NCBI RefSeq assembly: GCF_030063335.1
Contig: NZ_JASISW010000011.1
Coordinates: 116,390 to 180,389, forward strand
From: Rhodococcus sp. G-MC3
GTDB lineage: Bacteria > Actinomycetota > Actinomycetes > Mycobacteriales > Mycobacteriaceae
DNA: 64,000 nucleotides
Direction of reading: 5' to 3'
Under the pieces are notes generated by a model that saw only the letters and a program-made list of their open reading frames with translations, had not been told where the DNA came from and did not search any database. Positions within the stretch are counted from its first letter, which is position 1. The number at the start of each line of letters is the position of its first letter. The position numbers were made by a program, and so were the translations under genes. Below, piece after piece: positions 55,549 through 64,000 of this stretch.

Positions 55549-56664
55549 ATGACTGCCGAAACGGACGGACCCGAGACCATGGGGCGGATGTTCCGTTTCG
55601 GCTGGGTCTTCGGCATGATCTGGCTTTTCTACCTCGTGTATCCGCTCGGGGAGGCGCTCGATCAGCCGGAGCTGTGGCAACAAATCGCCGGAGTCGCGGC
55701 CGTAATCGTGTTCGGCGCAACATTCGTGGTGACATTCTGGGCGTTTCGGAACGCGAACCGCAACAATCGGAGACTCGATCTCCGGTGGGCGTGGACTAGC
55801 TTGATCGTGATGGCGCTGCTGATTTTGCTACTCGCGCTTCTCCTCGGGAGTGTGGCGTTCGGCGCGACGATCTACATGGCGGTACTCGCAATGATGACGC
55901 TGCCGAGCCGTCAGGCATGGGCCGGTGTCGCGGTCCTCGTCGCCATAGTCGAGCTAGTTCCGCGAATCGTCCCTGACTGGAATCCCGGCACCTTCTTCGC
56001 GTTTCAGCTCATTGTCAGTGCCGTTGCTGCGTGGGGTATCACTCAGGTTTTCCGCCGCAACCACGAGCTCGCCGAGGCTCGCCAGCAGTTGGCGGATCTC
56101 GCCGTGGTGGCCGAGCGCGAACGGGTCGGCCGCGACGTCCACGACATTCTCGGACACTCGCTCACCGTCATCACGGTGAAAGCCGAACTCGCCGGGCGGT
56201 TGATCGAGATCGACCCGGCGCGAGCAGCAATCGAAATCGGACAGATCGAAGCGCTTGCGCGAGAAGCACTCGGAGACGTTCGTTCGACGGTGGGTGGTAT
56301 GCGCCGGGTGGATGTAGCCGCCGAACTCGGCAACGCACGTTCCGCTCTCGCAGCGGCCGACATCGACGCGGACCTCCCGGCGGACGCAGATGTTGTGTCC
56401 TTACGTAACCGCGAGCTGTTCGGTTGGGCGCTGCGGGAAGCTGTCACCAACGTCATCCGGCACAGCGGAGCCCACACGTGCTCGGTGGTAATCGACGCGA
56501 ATCACATCGTAATTTCCGACGACGGATGCGGTGTGCCCGAGAACTCGGCGAACGATGGCAATGGGCTTCGAGGGCTCGCGGAGCGAGTCAAGGCTGCCAA
56601 CGGATCGCTTGCGGTCGGTCGCGGCGGAACCGGCGGATTTCGAGTGGAAGTGAGGTCTGCATGA
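55549..56664 (+). CDS. Sensor histidine kinase (HisKA_3, DesK/LiaS-like)
   Basis: A 371-residue kinase. Four to five membrane helices occupy about 20-150 with little extracytoplasmic loop, so it senses within the membrane. The HisKA_3 dimerisation box is ERVGRDVHDILGHSL with phospho-acceptor His198; the ATPase has LREAVTNVIRHSG and a G-box DDGCGVPENS...GNGLRGLAERV. ATG at 55549 chosen; a GTG three codons earlier (55540) is equally possible. Start of the regulatory half of the exporter operon. Confidence 0.92.
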   Translation: MTAETDGPETMGRMFRFGWVFGMIWLFYLVYPLGEALDQPELWQQIAGVAAVIVFGATFVVTFWAFRNANRNNRRLDLRWAWTSLIVMALLILLLALLLGSVAFGATIYMAVLAMMTLPSRQAWAGVAVLVAIVELVPRIVPDWNPGTFFAFQLIVSAVAAWGITQVFRRNHELAEARQQLADLAVVAERERVGRDVHDILGHSLTVITVKAELAGRLIEIDPARAAIEIGQIEALAREALGDVRSTVGGMRRVDVAAELGNARSALAAADIDADLPADADVVSLRNRELFGWALREAVTNVIRHSGAHTCSVVIDANHIVISDDGCGVPENSANDGNGLRGLAERVKAANGSLAVGRGGTGGFRVEVRSA

Positions 56665-57269
56665 GCATCAAACTGCTTTTGGCCGACGATCAGGCGTTGG
56701 TGCGCGGGGCGCTCGCAGCACTGCTCGATCTCGAATCCGACCTGGACGTCGTGGCCGAGGTCGGCCGAGGAGACGAGGTCGTAGCGGCGGCGCTCGAGCA
56801 CTCGCCGGATGTGGCGCTGCTCGACGTCGAGATGCCTGGTCTCGACGGGATTGCGGCCGCCGCCGCACTCCGAGAGCAGGTGCCGTCATGCCGAGTGCTC
56901 ATCGTCACCACGTTCGGCAGGCCCGGATATCTGCGCCGAGCCATCGATGCGGGTGCGTATGGATTTGTCGTCAAAGACACCCCTGCGCGGCAGCTGGCCG
57001 ACGCCGTGCGCCGAGTTCACCTGGGCCTGCGTGTCGTGGATCCAACGCTCGCCACCGAGACGCTGACCGACGGTGTCTCGCCGCTGACGGCCCGTGAGCA
57101 GCAGGTTCTCCGCGCTGCCGCGGCCGGCGGCACTGCAGCTCGACTTGCGGCGCAGCTGCACCTGTCGGAGGGGACGGTGCGCAACCATCTGTCTGCGGCG
57201 ATCGGAAAAACGGGCACGACCACCCGCGCCGAAGCAGTCCGAGTGGCGCAGGACCGCGGTTGGTTGTGA
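56661..57269 (+). CDS. LuxR/NarL-family response regulator
   Basis: A 202-residue regulator. Receiver domain with acidic pocket ADD (8-10), phospho-acceptor Asp55 in LLDVEMPG and Lys near 104 in VVKD; LuxR-type HTH at about 137-200 (SPLTAREQQVLRAAAAGGTAARLAAQLHLSEGTVRNHLSAAIGK). ATG overlaps the kinase stop. It probably binds the palindrome at 53733-53750 to control the exporter operon. A 21-bp imperfect duplication runs over its stop codon (57261-57300). Confidence 0.94.
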   Translation: MSIKLLLADDQALVRGALAALLDLESDLDVVAEVGRGDEVVAAALEHSPDVALLDVEMPGLDGIAAAAALREQVPSCRVLIVTTFGRPGYLRRAIDAGAYGFVVKDTPARQLADAVRRVHLGLRVVDPTLATETLTDGVSPLTAREQQVLRAAAAGGTAARLAAQLHLSEGTVRNHLSAAIGKTGTTTRAEAVRVAQDRGWL

Positions 57270-57300
57270 GTGCATTCGGACTGGTTGTGGGTTCATTGCG
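57261..57300 (+). repeat. Imperfect 19/21-bp tandem duplication over the response-regulator stop
   Basis: Two copies starting TGGTTGTG (57261-57281 and 57282-57300), with several mismatches, across the end of the gene and its downstream gap. Confidence 0.65.
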
Positions 57301-57345
57301 CACGCCCCGGCGACCCCAACCGTGCGCGACTGGCAAACTCGAGGG

Positions 57346-58065
57346 GTGAACCCGACTCTCGCCCGCGATCCGTACGGCGATCCCCACGAGGATTCCTACG
57401 AAGAACCCGAACCCGAACCCTCCCGGCTCGGGTTCTTCGGCACCCTCGGTCGATGGACGATGCGTGTGATCGTCGGCGTCATCTTGATGGGACTGATCGT
57501 TGTCGGCGGCACCGCGGCGAGGGTGTGGCAGGTGGCCCGGATCGACGACCATTCTCCGGCCCAGGCAATCGTGGTGCTCGGCGCAGCGCAGTACTCCGGC
57601 ACACCGTCGACGGTGTTCGAGTCCCGGCTCTCCCAAGCCGCAGCGCTGTACGAGGAAGGAGTCGCTCCCGAGATCGTGACAGTGGGCGGAAAGCAGGAAG
57701 GCGACCTCTACACCGAGGCCGCGTCCGGTCGAAACTTTCTCATCGATCAAGGCGTACCCGCGGACAAGATCATAGCCGTCGAGCAAGGTTCGGACACCTT
57801 GGAAAGCATCGAGGCGGTCAGCGAAACACTTGGTGCGCAAGGTAAGTCGTCCGTCGTGTTGGTCAGTGATCCCTGGCATTCACTGCGGACGCGCACGATG
57901 GCGCGCGATGCCGGTCTCGAAGCCTGGACCTCGCCCACCCGAACCGGGCCCGCGGTGTACACCCGTGAATCGCAGGCCCATGGAATTGCTCGCGAGACCG
58001 GTGCACTGCTCTGGTACCAGCTGACGCACTTCACAGCAGACTTCTCCTACACGGCAGGTCAATGA
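57346..58065 (+). CDS. YdcF/SanA family (DUF218) membrane protein
   Basis: A 239-residue protein with an acidic N-terminus, one membrane helix ([20 protein letters not shown], about 39-58) and an extracytoplasmic DUF218 domain: [54 protein letters not shown] and [23 protein letters not shown]. Family members (SanA, ElyC) affect envelope integrity. GTG at 57346 after GAGGG; overlaps the dgt start (ATGA), so both are co-translated. Confidence 0.9.
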   Translation: MNPTLARDPYGDPHEDSYEEPEPEPSRLGFFGTLGRWTMRVIVGVILMGLIVVGGTAARVWQVARIDDHSPAQAIVVLGAAQYSGTPSTVFESRLSQAAALYEEGVAPEIVTVGGKQEGDLYTEAASGRNFLIDQGVPADKIIAVEQGSDTLESIEAVSETLGAQGKSSVVLVSDPWHSLRTRTMARDAGLEAWTSPTRTGPAVYTRESQAHGIARETGALLWYQLTHFTADFSYTAGQ

Positions 58066-59339
58066 CATTGAGCGAGTACACAGACCACGACCTAGAGAGG
58101 TTCGTGGCCGAGGCTCCCAAAACCGCGGGTTTGAACAGCAAGCAGGAGAACGCGTCGCACCGTAGCGCGTTCGCCCGCGATCGTGCCCGAGTGTTGCACT
58201 GTGCGGCTCTCCGCAGGCTGGCCGACAAGACGCAGGTCACCGGACCGCGCGACGGCGACACGCCTCGAACCCGTCTGACGCACTCGCTCGAGGTCGCTCA
58301 GATCGGGCGCAGCATCGCCGAAGGACTCGGAACCGATCCTGACCTGGTCGATCTTGCCGGACTCGCCCACGACATCGGCCACCCGCCGTACGGCCACAAT
58401 GGTGAGCGAGCGCTCGACGAGGTCGCCGTGGACTGCGGTGGATTCGAGGGCAACGCTCAGAACCTGCGGATTCTCACCGGGCTGGAGCCGAAGATTCTCG
58501 ACGAGGAAGGCCGCAGTGCCGGGCTCAACCTGACCCGTGCCTCCCTGGATGCGGCGACGAAATATCCGTGGCTGCGCCCTGCCCCCGGCGCGAAGTTCGG
58601 TGCGTACGACGACGACGGAAAGATCCTCGGCTGGGTACGTGACGGCGCGCCCGACCGTCGTAAATGCTTGGAAGCGCAGTCGATGGACTGGGCAGACGAT
58701 GTTGCCTACTCGGTGCACGACGTCGAGGACGGCGTCATCGACGGGCGGATCGCACTGCGTGCTCTCGGTGATCCGAGTGAGCAGCGTGAGCTGGCCGAGC
58801 TCGGCGTGCGGGAATTTCGAGGGCTCGACGTCAACGAGCTGATCGAGGCAGCGGATCGGCTGTCCCGAATGCCCGTGGTACTCGCTGTCGGTCAGTTCGA
58901 CGGCACGTTGAACGCGTCGGTTGCGCTGAAGCATCTCACGAGCGAACTGGTCGGGCGGTTCGCGACCGCAGCCATCAACGGCACTCGCAACAAGTGGGGC
59001 ACGGAACCACTGGCCCGCTACGAGGCAGATCTGGTGATCCCGCCGATCGTGGCCTCGGAGGTCGCGTTGCTCAAGACGATGGCCCTGCGCTACGTGATGT
59101 CCGACGCCGGTCACAAGATTCGGCAGGAACGGCAACGGGAGCGGATTCACCGTGTCGCGGAGTGGTTGCAGCGGTCGGCGCCGGGGGAGTTGGACCCGAT
59201 TTTCGTGCCCGCCTGGAACCGTGCGGACACCGATGGGGAACGCACCAGGGTCGTGGTGGACCAGATTGCGTCCTACACCGAGAGCAGGCTGGAATTGATC
59301 GACAAGCGCAGTCTCGGTGCTCAGGCCAGCTGGGGTTGA
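58062..59339 (+). CDS. dgt: Deoxyguanosinetriphosphate triphosphohydrolase-like protein
   Basis: A 425-residue HD-domain enzyme that removes triphosphate from dNTPs. The metal site is formed by [17 protein letters not shown] and [15 protein letters not shown] (HD motif), and [18 protein letters not shown] near 210. The start overlaps the YdcF-like gene. The M. tuberculosis homologue (Rv2344c) also directly precedes dnaG. An imperfect repeat runs over its stop (about 59328-59372). Confidence 0.94.
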   Translation: MTLSEYTDHDLERFVAEAPKTAGLNSKQENASHRSAFARDRARVLHCAALRRLADKTQVTGPRDGDTPRTRLTHSLEVAQIGRSIAEGLGTDPDLVDLAGLAHDIGHPPYGHNGERALDEVAVDCGGFEGNAQNLRILTGLEPKILDEEGRSAGLNLTRASLDAATKYPWLRPAPGAKFGAYDDDGKILGWVRDGAPDRRKCLEAQSMDWADDVAYSVHDVEDGVIDGRIALRALGDPSEQRELAELGVREFRGLDVNELIEAADRLSRMPVVLAVGQFDGTLNASVALKHLTSELVGRFATAAINGTRNKWGTEPLARYEADLVIPPIVASEVALLKTMALRYVMSDAGHKIRQERQRERIHRVAEWLQRSAPGELDPIFVPAWNRADTDGERTRVVVDQIASYTESRLELIDKRSLGAQASWG

Positions 59340-59402
59340 CCTGATTTCCAGCGGGGTTCGATCTGATTCTCAGCGGTCGGTCCTCAGGTCTAGACTTCCC
59401 GT

Positions 59403-61322
59403 GTGGCCGGCCGAATTCCTGAACGTGACATAGCCGCCATTCGCGAACGCACACGGATCGAAGACATCGTCGGTGACTATGTCTCGCTCAAGCGCGCGGG
59501 CGGCGATTCGATGAAGGGCCTGTGTCCTTTCCACGACGAGAAATCTCCGTCGTTCCACGTCAGGCCCAATCATGGACACTTCCACTGCTTCGGCTGCGGT
59601 GAGGGTGGAGATGCTTACTCTTTTCTTCAGAAGATCGAGCACATCTCGTTCGTCGAGGCCGTCGAACAACTCGCCGAGCGGGCTAACTACTCCATTTCCT
59701 ACGAGGGCGGTGGGCCGTCGGTTCAGCGTGACCGAGGAACCCGGGCGCGACTGATCGCAGCCAACTCCGCCGCGCAGGAGTTCTACGCAGCGAGGCTGCG
59801 CGAGCCCGACGCGCAGACTGCTCGCGACTACTTGACCGAGCGGAACTTCGACGGCCAGGCTGCACTCACCTACGGCTGTGGGTACGCCCCCGACGGCTGG
59901 GACACCCTCACCAAACACCTCCTGACGCACGGCTTCGAGGCCAAGGAGATCATCGACGCCGGCCTCGCGACGCCAGGCAAGCGTGGGACTCCCATCGACC
60001 GCTTCCGTCGACGGCTCGTGTGGCCGATCAGGAGCCAGAGTGGCGATGTCATCGGCTTCGGTGCACGCAAGCTGTTCGACGACGACACCATGCCAGGAAA
60101 GTACATCAACACGCCGGAAACCATGCTGTACAAGAAGTCTCAGGTGCTGTTCGGTCTCGACCTGGCGCGCAAGGACATCGCCAAGTCGCATCAGGCCGTC
60201 ATCGTCGAGGGGTACACCGACGTCATGGCAATGCACCTCGCCGGCGTCAAGACTGCGGTTGCATCGTGCGGTACGGCATTCGGCGAAGACCACCTGGCAA
60301 TGTTGCGTCGGCTCATGATGGACGACAGCTACTTTCGTGGCGAGGTGATCTATACCTTCGACGGCGATGCCGCGGGGCAAGCTGCCGCGATGAAAGCCTT
60401 CGAGGGTGATCAGAAGATTGCTGGTCAGACGTTCGTCGCGATCGCGCCCGACGGTATGGACCCGTGTGAGCTGCGCCAGACATCTGGCGATCCCGCGGTG
60501 CGTGACCTTGTCGCTCGGCGCACACCGATGTTTGCGTTCGTCGTCAAATCGCTTCTGAGCGAACACGATCTCGATACCCCCGAGGGGCGCGTCGAAGCCC
60601 TGCGTCGTACCGTGCCCGTCGTTGCCCGCATCAAAGACGGCTCACTGCGCGATGAGTACGCGCGTCAGCTCGCCGGGTGGACCGGCTGGGACGACACCGC
60701 GATGGTGCTGGCGCGAGTGCGTGACGAGGCCAAGAAGAACGCTCGCGGCGGGGGCGAGACCAAGAAGCGTGTTCCGTTCGAGAAGCGTCAGGCGCCCGCG
60801 CAGGAAGTGCCGGCCGGGCCAGCACGTCCGCAGCCGAAGGATCCGGCGCTGTGGCCGCAGCGCGAGGCGCTCAAGGCCGCTCTGCAGAATCCGGCGATCG
60901 CAGGGTCGGTCTTCGACTCGTTGCCTCCGGAGACGTTCACTCACGCCGCGTACGCGGCTGTCAGCACGGCAGTCACTGCCGCCGGTGGCACCGCGGCGGG
61001 ATTGGGCGGAGGCGAGTGGGTTGACGCCGTCGCCAAGCGGGCAGAGACGCCCGTCGTGAAGTCGTTGGTCATGGAATTGGCCGTCGAACACATCCCGGTG
61101 GCGGACATCGCACTCACCCGCTACATCGGCGGTGTGATGGCACGTCTGCAGGAAGTGTGGGTGGGGGAGCAGGTGGCCGAGCTGAAGTCGAAGATGCAGC
61201 GAATGTCACCCGCCGACAACCAGGACGAGTACTACGCGCTGCTCGGCGACGTCATCGCGCTCGAACAGTACCGACGCAGCCTGCTGGAGCAGGCGATCGG
61301 CAACGTCGAGGAAGTCGGCTAG
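59403..61322 (+). CDS. dnaG: DNA primase
   Basis: A 639-residue primase. CHC2 zinc finger CPFHDEKSPSFHVRP...HFHCFGCGEGGD (about 40-66), catalytic core with TOPRIM VIVEGYTDVMAMHLAG near 266 and TFDGDAAG near 318, and a C-terminal DnaB-binding helical domain (about 480-639). A Lys/Arg/Pro-rich linker at about 440-480 separates core from the helicase-binding part. GTG at 59403. It makes RNA primers at the fork. Its last four bases overlap the convergent small gene. Confidence 0.97.
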   Translation: MAGRIPERDIAAIRERTRIEDIVGDYVSLKRAGGDSMKGLCPFHDEKSPSFHVRPNHGHFHCFGCGEGGDAYSFLQKIEHISFVEAVEQLAERANYSISYEGGGPSVQRDRGTRARLIAANSAAQEFYAARLREPDAQTARDYLTERNFDGQAALTYGCGYAPDGWDTLTKHLLTHGFEAKEIIDAGLATPGKRGTPIDRFRRRLVWPIRSQSGDVIGFGARKLFDDDTMPGKYINTPETMLYKKSQVLFGLDLARKDIAKSHQAVIVEGYTDVMAMHLAGVKTAVASCGTAFGEDHLAMLRRLMMDDSYFRGEVIYTFDGDAAGQAAAMKAFEGDQKIAGQTFVAIAPDGMDPCELRQTSGDPAVRDLVARRTPMFAFVVKSLLSEHDLDTPEGRVEALRRTVPVVARIKDGSLRDEYARQLAGWTGWDDTAMVLARVRDEAKKNARGGGETKKRVPFEKRQAPAQEVPAGPARPQPKDPALWPQREALKAALQNPAIAGSVFDSLPPETFTHAAYAAVSTAVTAAGGTAAGLGGGEWVDAVAKRAETPVVKSLVMELAVEHIPVADIALTRYIGGVMARLQEVWVGEQVAELKSKMQRMSPADNQDEYYALLGDVIALEQYRRSLLEQAIGNVEEVG

Positions 61323-61567
61323 CGCTTACGCAGCTGATCCTGCGGGATATAGAGCTGGGAGTCGTCGTCGACCTGCTTCATCGGCTCGAGCTTCGGCTGA
61401 GTGTTCAACGAGTCCGACAGCTTCTGCCTGCTCACCTCGATGACCTTCTTGGTGGCGGGGCTGCCCGCGACTGCCGAGGCGGATTTGCGGATCTGCTCGT
61501 AGCGCCCACGACCTGCCTTGGCTCCGAGTACGTATGCTGCCCCGGCAGCCAGAACCAAACGAATCAT
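61319..61567 (-). CDS. Small conserved protein (Rv2342-like), possible membrane anchor
   Basis: An 82-residue protein starting MIRLVLAAGAAYVLGAKAGRG, a short hydrophobic segment followed by RYEQIRKSASAVAGSPATKKVIEVSRQKL and a polar tail. The YVLGAKAGRGRYEQIR core occurs in many actinobacterial small proteins. Same position as Rv2342 after dnaG. ATG at 61567; a purine-rich site precedes it. Function unknown. Confidence 0.82.
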   Translation of the reverse strand: MIRLVLAAGAAYVLGAKAGRGRYEQIRKSASAVAGSPATKKVIEVSRQKLSDSLNTQPKLEPMKQVDDDSQLYIPQDQLRKR

Positions 61568-61631
61568 GAAAGTCCTCCACTAGTTCAATGTCTGTCTTCC
61601 ATCCTGCCTGACTCGGCCCGGGCAGGGCGAT

Positions 61632-61662
61632 TTGGTACTCCTATGGGGGTGTGCGCTATTGT
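61632..61662 (+). promoter_or_regulatory. Possible tRNA-Asn promoter
   Basis: TTGGTA (61632-61637) and TATTGT (61657-61662) separated by 19 bases, 38 bases upstream of the tRNA. The spacing is slightly long. Confidence 0.4.
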
Positions 61663-61699
61663 TTCTCTCGGCCCACACGAGAGTGTGAAGTCGAAGTAA

Positions 61700-61772
61700 T
61701 CCCCTGTAGCTCAATTGGCAGAGCTTCCGACTGTTAATCGGACGGTTGCTGGTTCGAGTCCAGCCGGGGGAG
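61700..61772 (+). tRNA. tRNA-Asn (GTT anticodon)
   Basis: A 73-base cloverleaf: acceptor TCCCCTG pairs with CGGGGGA, D arm GTAGCTCAATTGGCAGAGC, anticodon arm CCGACTGTTAATCGG with anticodon GTT, T arm CTGGTTCGAGTCCAG and discriminator G. CCA is not encoded. It is followed at once by a hairpin terminator and then by a decayed island; tRNA genes are common integration sites. Confidence 0.96.
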
Positions 61773-61778
61773 CGCTTG

Positions 61779-61827
61779 AAAGACCCTCTGACCTGCGGAT
61801 CAACTCGCAAGGCGGAGGGTCTTTTTT
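61779..61827 (+). terminator. Terminator after tRNA-Asn
   Basis: AAAGACCCTC (61779-61788) pairs with GAGGGTCTTT (61815-61824); an inner TGCG/CGCA stem extends the hairpin. The 3' arm runs into six T bases (61822-61827), a classic intrinsic terminator. Confidence 0.88.
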
Positions 61828-62193
61828 GCGTTTGGCCCGCGTGCTTGTCACGGTTTGTCAGAACTCATCCGAACTGCCTCCAAATCTCTCTCGTGACACT
61901 GTGTGGAACTACTGCAGTCCGACAGACAGCTCTCGAAAGATTTACCGCCGAATTTGCGCAGTCAGAGCCGGTTGTCGAGGGCGTCTGTCAGTGAGACCGG
62001 GCGCTGGTGATACGGCGCGGCCCAGTCGAAGGCTGGATTTGACGACATGGAGGGCGCAGCTACGAGCCGAAGCGAAGACTCGCGGCCTCGACTGACGACT
62101 AGCCGGATGAAGAGCGCCGACACGAGTGTTCACGAAGTGGCATTGTGCGTTCCTATAGACCTGTGCAGGCCCGAGCTTTCCTTAAACGTACGA
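61828..62193. other. Non-coding stretch after tRNA-Asn
   Basis: 366 bases with no supported gene on either strand. CCTTAAA/TTTAAGG around 10 bases (62180-62203) forms an inverted repeat at the 3' end of the recombinase remnant. No duplicated tRNA 3' end (attachment repeat) was found within the window. Confidence 0.6.
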
Positions 62194-62716
62194 TCATTTA
62201 AGGTATCGGTACAGAGTGGATCGGCTCACGCTCAACACATCTCGGATGTCGGTCAACGGCATACCGCTGGCGTGCATCCGCTTCGCTTGCCTCATCTGTG
62301 TCCTACATTAGCCGGGGGCGGCCACCCAACCGGCCTTGTGCCCGCGCAGTCTCAAGTCCCAGCTGAGTTCGCTCGCGAATGAGCTTGCGTTCGAACTCCG
62401 CCAACGCCCCGAAGATCGAGTAGATTGCTTTCCCGCCCGAGGTGGTCGTGTGAATGGATTCGTTTAACGAACGAAAACCCACACCGTCGGCTTCGAGACT
62501 CTCGACCGTCTCGAGGAGGTGGGGGAGTGATCGGCCCAGACGGTCGAGCCTCCACACCACGACAGTGTCCCCGGACCGCAAGTGTGAAAACAGATCCGTC
62601 AGTTCTGGCCGTGAAGAAGTCACCCCACTTGCTGTTTCGACCCACACCCTCGGACACCCCGCGGCGCTGAGAGCGTTTCTCTGGGCGTCGACGCTCTGAT
62701 CGAAACTGGCGTAGAA
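62194..62716 (-). pseudogene. Serine recombinase (resolvase/invertase) remnant, frameshifted
   Basis: The main frame (62303-62716) encodes QSVDAQRNALSAAGC, SGDTVVVWRLDRLGRSL and FGALAEFERKLIRERTQLGL...GRLGGRPRL, the core of Tn3-type resolvases. Three lesions show decay. The catalytic-serine motif, normally YARVSTxDQ, is shortened to YASFDQ. There is no proper N-terminal start. The frame hits TAG right after GRPRLM. The missing C-terminal helix-turn-helix (RQAKRMHASGMPLTDIRDVL then SVSRSTLYRYLK) is encoded at 62194-62295 in another frame, ending with its own TGA. So one frameshift splits recombinase from DNA-binding domain. Probably a relic of a mobile element next to tRNA-Asn. Confidence 0.85.
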
Positions 62717-63454
62717 ACGATCCCAACGTCGACGGTGCGTACGGTCGGTCGAACACTGTTCCCATTCCTCCGTGCCGAAGGATCGCCATGTCGGCGATAC
62801 TGTCCGCCCCGGCGACCATGCCTGCGACCAGGGGCCCGACCTTGAGGCCTGCGTTCGCCCCCTCTTGTCCGTCGGCACCGTGAGGTGCTCCTGCGTCAAA
62901 GCATGCAGTCCTGATCGCTGCGCCAACGCCAGTACCGGAACTGACCCGGCGGCCTACACGAGATTGGGGTCGTCGAGATCTCGGCCCCTTCGTCCGGCCC
63001 CAACGCACACCCGCCTCGCACCTACCCAGGTGCTGGCCATGGAAGGACGTTTGGATTCAACTGTGGTGCAACGTCATCGGATACAGAAACCCTGCGACTG
63101 TTCCGCCGTAACCACCTCGCCGCACCGGGCCCGAGCAACGTGAATCGTGGAATAGCTGGGTAGACCAGCGGTCGACACATGCCCACCCACCTCACGATTC
63201 ATCCGATTAATTGATCGTCGAACGCCAACTCCACCTCAGTCCATGGATCGAGGGTTAACCTGCGCACGGATGCGCCCTACTCCCTGCGTAACAGTCTGCG
63301 AAGCTGCGATTCGCTCACACAAAGCGACCGCGCCGGCTCTCCGCGCACGGCGCAGGTGGGTTCGGACAGGACTTACTCGATGTACCTCACCGTGTCGATT
63401 ACGCGGGAGTGAATCTCGCTCTGACGCCCACCGACTTGGTAGCCGCTGAAGTGT
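62717..63454. other. Non-coding or decayed stretch of the island
   Basis: 738 bases with no gene I can support. Several frames stay open by chance in GC-rich DNA but show no recognisable protein. One plus-strand frame around 63370-63480 reads DLLDVPHRVDYAGVNLALTP, which looks protein-like, but it has no clear start, runs into the acyl-CoA dehydrogenase fragment on the other strand and was not recognised. Confidence 0.5.
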
Positions 63455-63886
63455 TCACCAAGCTGATCTGTCGAGCTCCATCAAAGACGTGTCGAGTTCG
63501 ACGACGATGCATCGGGTCGCGGCGATATGCGGCAGGACCGAAGAGGCGAAGAACGCCGCCACAGCGATTTTACCCTGGTAGAAGCCGCGGTCCGCGTGCT
63601 TGGTCGACGGCGTATCGCACGCGCGAGCCGCGATTTCGGCCGCAACGGTCAGCCGCCATCCCACCAGAAAATCCCCGAACGCCTTCAGGAACGGGACGGA
63701 GCCAAGACCGATCTTGTACAACGCGTCGGGATTTCGGCCGGAGTCGAGAAGGTGCTGGGTCAAGTGCTCGACCATTTTCTCGATGTCGTCAAGCGCAGCG
63801 CCGAGAGCTTGCCGTGGCGCTTTCAGAAGTTCGTGGTGCGACTCGTCGGAAACGGTCTTGCGGACCTCGCCTAAGCCTGAATACAC
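63455..63886 (-). pseudogene. Acyl-CoA dehydrogenase C-terminal fragment
   Basis: A 143-codon frame. Its middle and end (ALDDIEKMVEHLTQHLL, DALYKIGLGSVPFLKAFGDFLVGW, FYQGKIAVAAFFASSVLPHI then MELDRSAW) match the C-terminal domain of the long acyl-CoA dehydrogenases that carry an extra acetyl-CoA dehydrogenase-like C-terminal domain. The flavin and acyl-binding domains (about 450 residues) are missing: only 114 bases of window remain upstream and they show no similarity. So it is a 3' remnant, in line with decay of the surrounding island. Confidence 0.75.
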
Positions 63887-64000
63887 CGATGAAGTGACAA
63901 CTGAGCGCGAGTTGTGAATACGAAATGCCCTGTCGTGGTGAAAGAATCAATCTTGTCTAGGGAAAGATTCGGCCACTACGAAGGGCATCTCGCAGATGCA
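63887..64000. other. Window end, no gene identified
   Basis: 114 bases with no recognised coding sequence, AT-richer than the rest of the window. A gene could begin beyond the edge. Confidence 0.4.

Noticed and set aside
62352..63008. A 218-codon minus-strand frame overlapping the recombinase remnant in another frame
   Set aside because: It does not contain the recombinase motifs, which lie in the neighbouring frame, and shows no recognisable domain itself.
61700..64000. An attachment-site duplicate of the tRNA-Asn 3' end
   Set aside because: I searched by eye for a second copy of the T-arm/acceptor sequence within the remaining 2.2 kb and did not find one; the other end may be outside the window.

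Overview
The window is chromosomal DNA of a high-GC, mycolic-acid-type actinobacterium, most likely Rhodococcus or a close relative such as Rhodococcoides. Three things point there: frequent GTG starts, 4-base ATGA/GTGA gene overlaps, and a gene order that follows the Mycobacterium tuberculosis block from proA (Rv2427c) to dnaG (Rv2343c) without the mycobactin cluster. Species cannot be fixed from sequence reading alone.

Layout. 1-4295: a tight amino-acid/N-acyl-amino-acid type catabolic set (aminotransferase cut by the window edge, M20 hydrolase, MHS-type MFS importer, D-2-hydroxyacid dehydrogenase). 4413-8041: proA, then a MoxR ATPase and VWA protein pair. 8095-11428: a coupled run nadD-rsfS-gpgP-octT-degV linking NAD synthesis, ribosome silencing and methylglucose-lipopolysaccharide primer synthesis. 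11540-15486: comEA, short comEC, holA, rpsT. 15779-19278: an ATP-grasp/alpha-E/transglutaminase-like operon of unknown product. 19331-25706: aquaporin, orphan MazF-like protein, lepA, nitronate monooxygenase, GH15 trehalase.

25821-36767 is the sulfur block. subI-cysT-cysW-cysA (sulfate import, + strand) and sir-cysH-cysD-cysN-sirohydrochlorin chelatase (sulfate reduction and sirohaem, - strand) each carry a short leader ORF whose start codon lies 7 nt after a -10 hexamer, so each leader probably begins at the first base of its mRNA. The reductive operon's leader ends in a cysteine cluster and lies downstream of a perfect 12-bp inverted repeat. This pair is the most interesting regulatory content of the window.

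36919-49172: housekeeping genes hemW, hrcA, dnaJ2, rsmE, phoH, ybeY, a CNNM/CorC protein, era, recO and uppS, with a few local additions. 49179-50019: zinc regulators Zur and SmtB. 50218-61567: glyS, a TPM-domain membrane protein, an ABC exporter with its own two-component system next to an 18-bp palindrome, a YdcF protein, dgt, dnaG and an Rv2342-like small protein. 61700-64000: tRNA-Asn followed by a decayed island with a frameshifted serine recombinase and a 3' piece of an acyl-CoA dehydrogenase.

A recurrent oddity is a set of short (15-21 bp) tandem duplications, two or three copies each, at gene ends, termini and intergenic gaps. No CRISPR array, rRNA or intact insertion sequence was seen.
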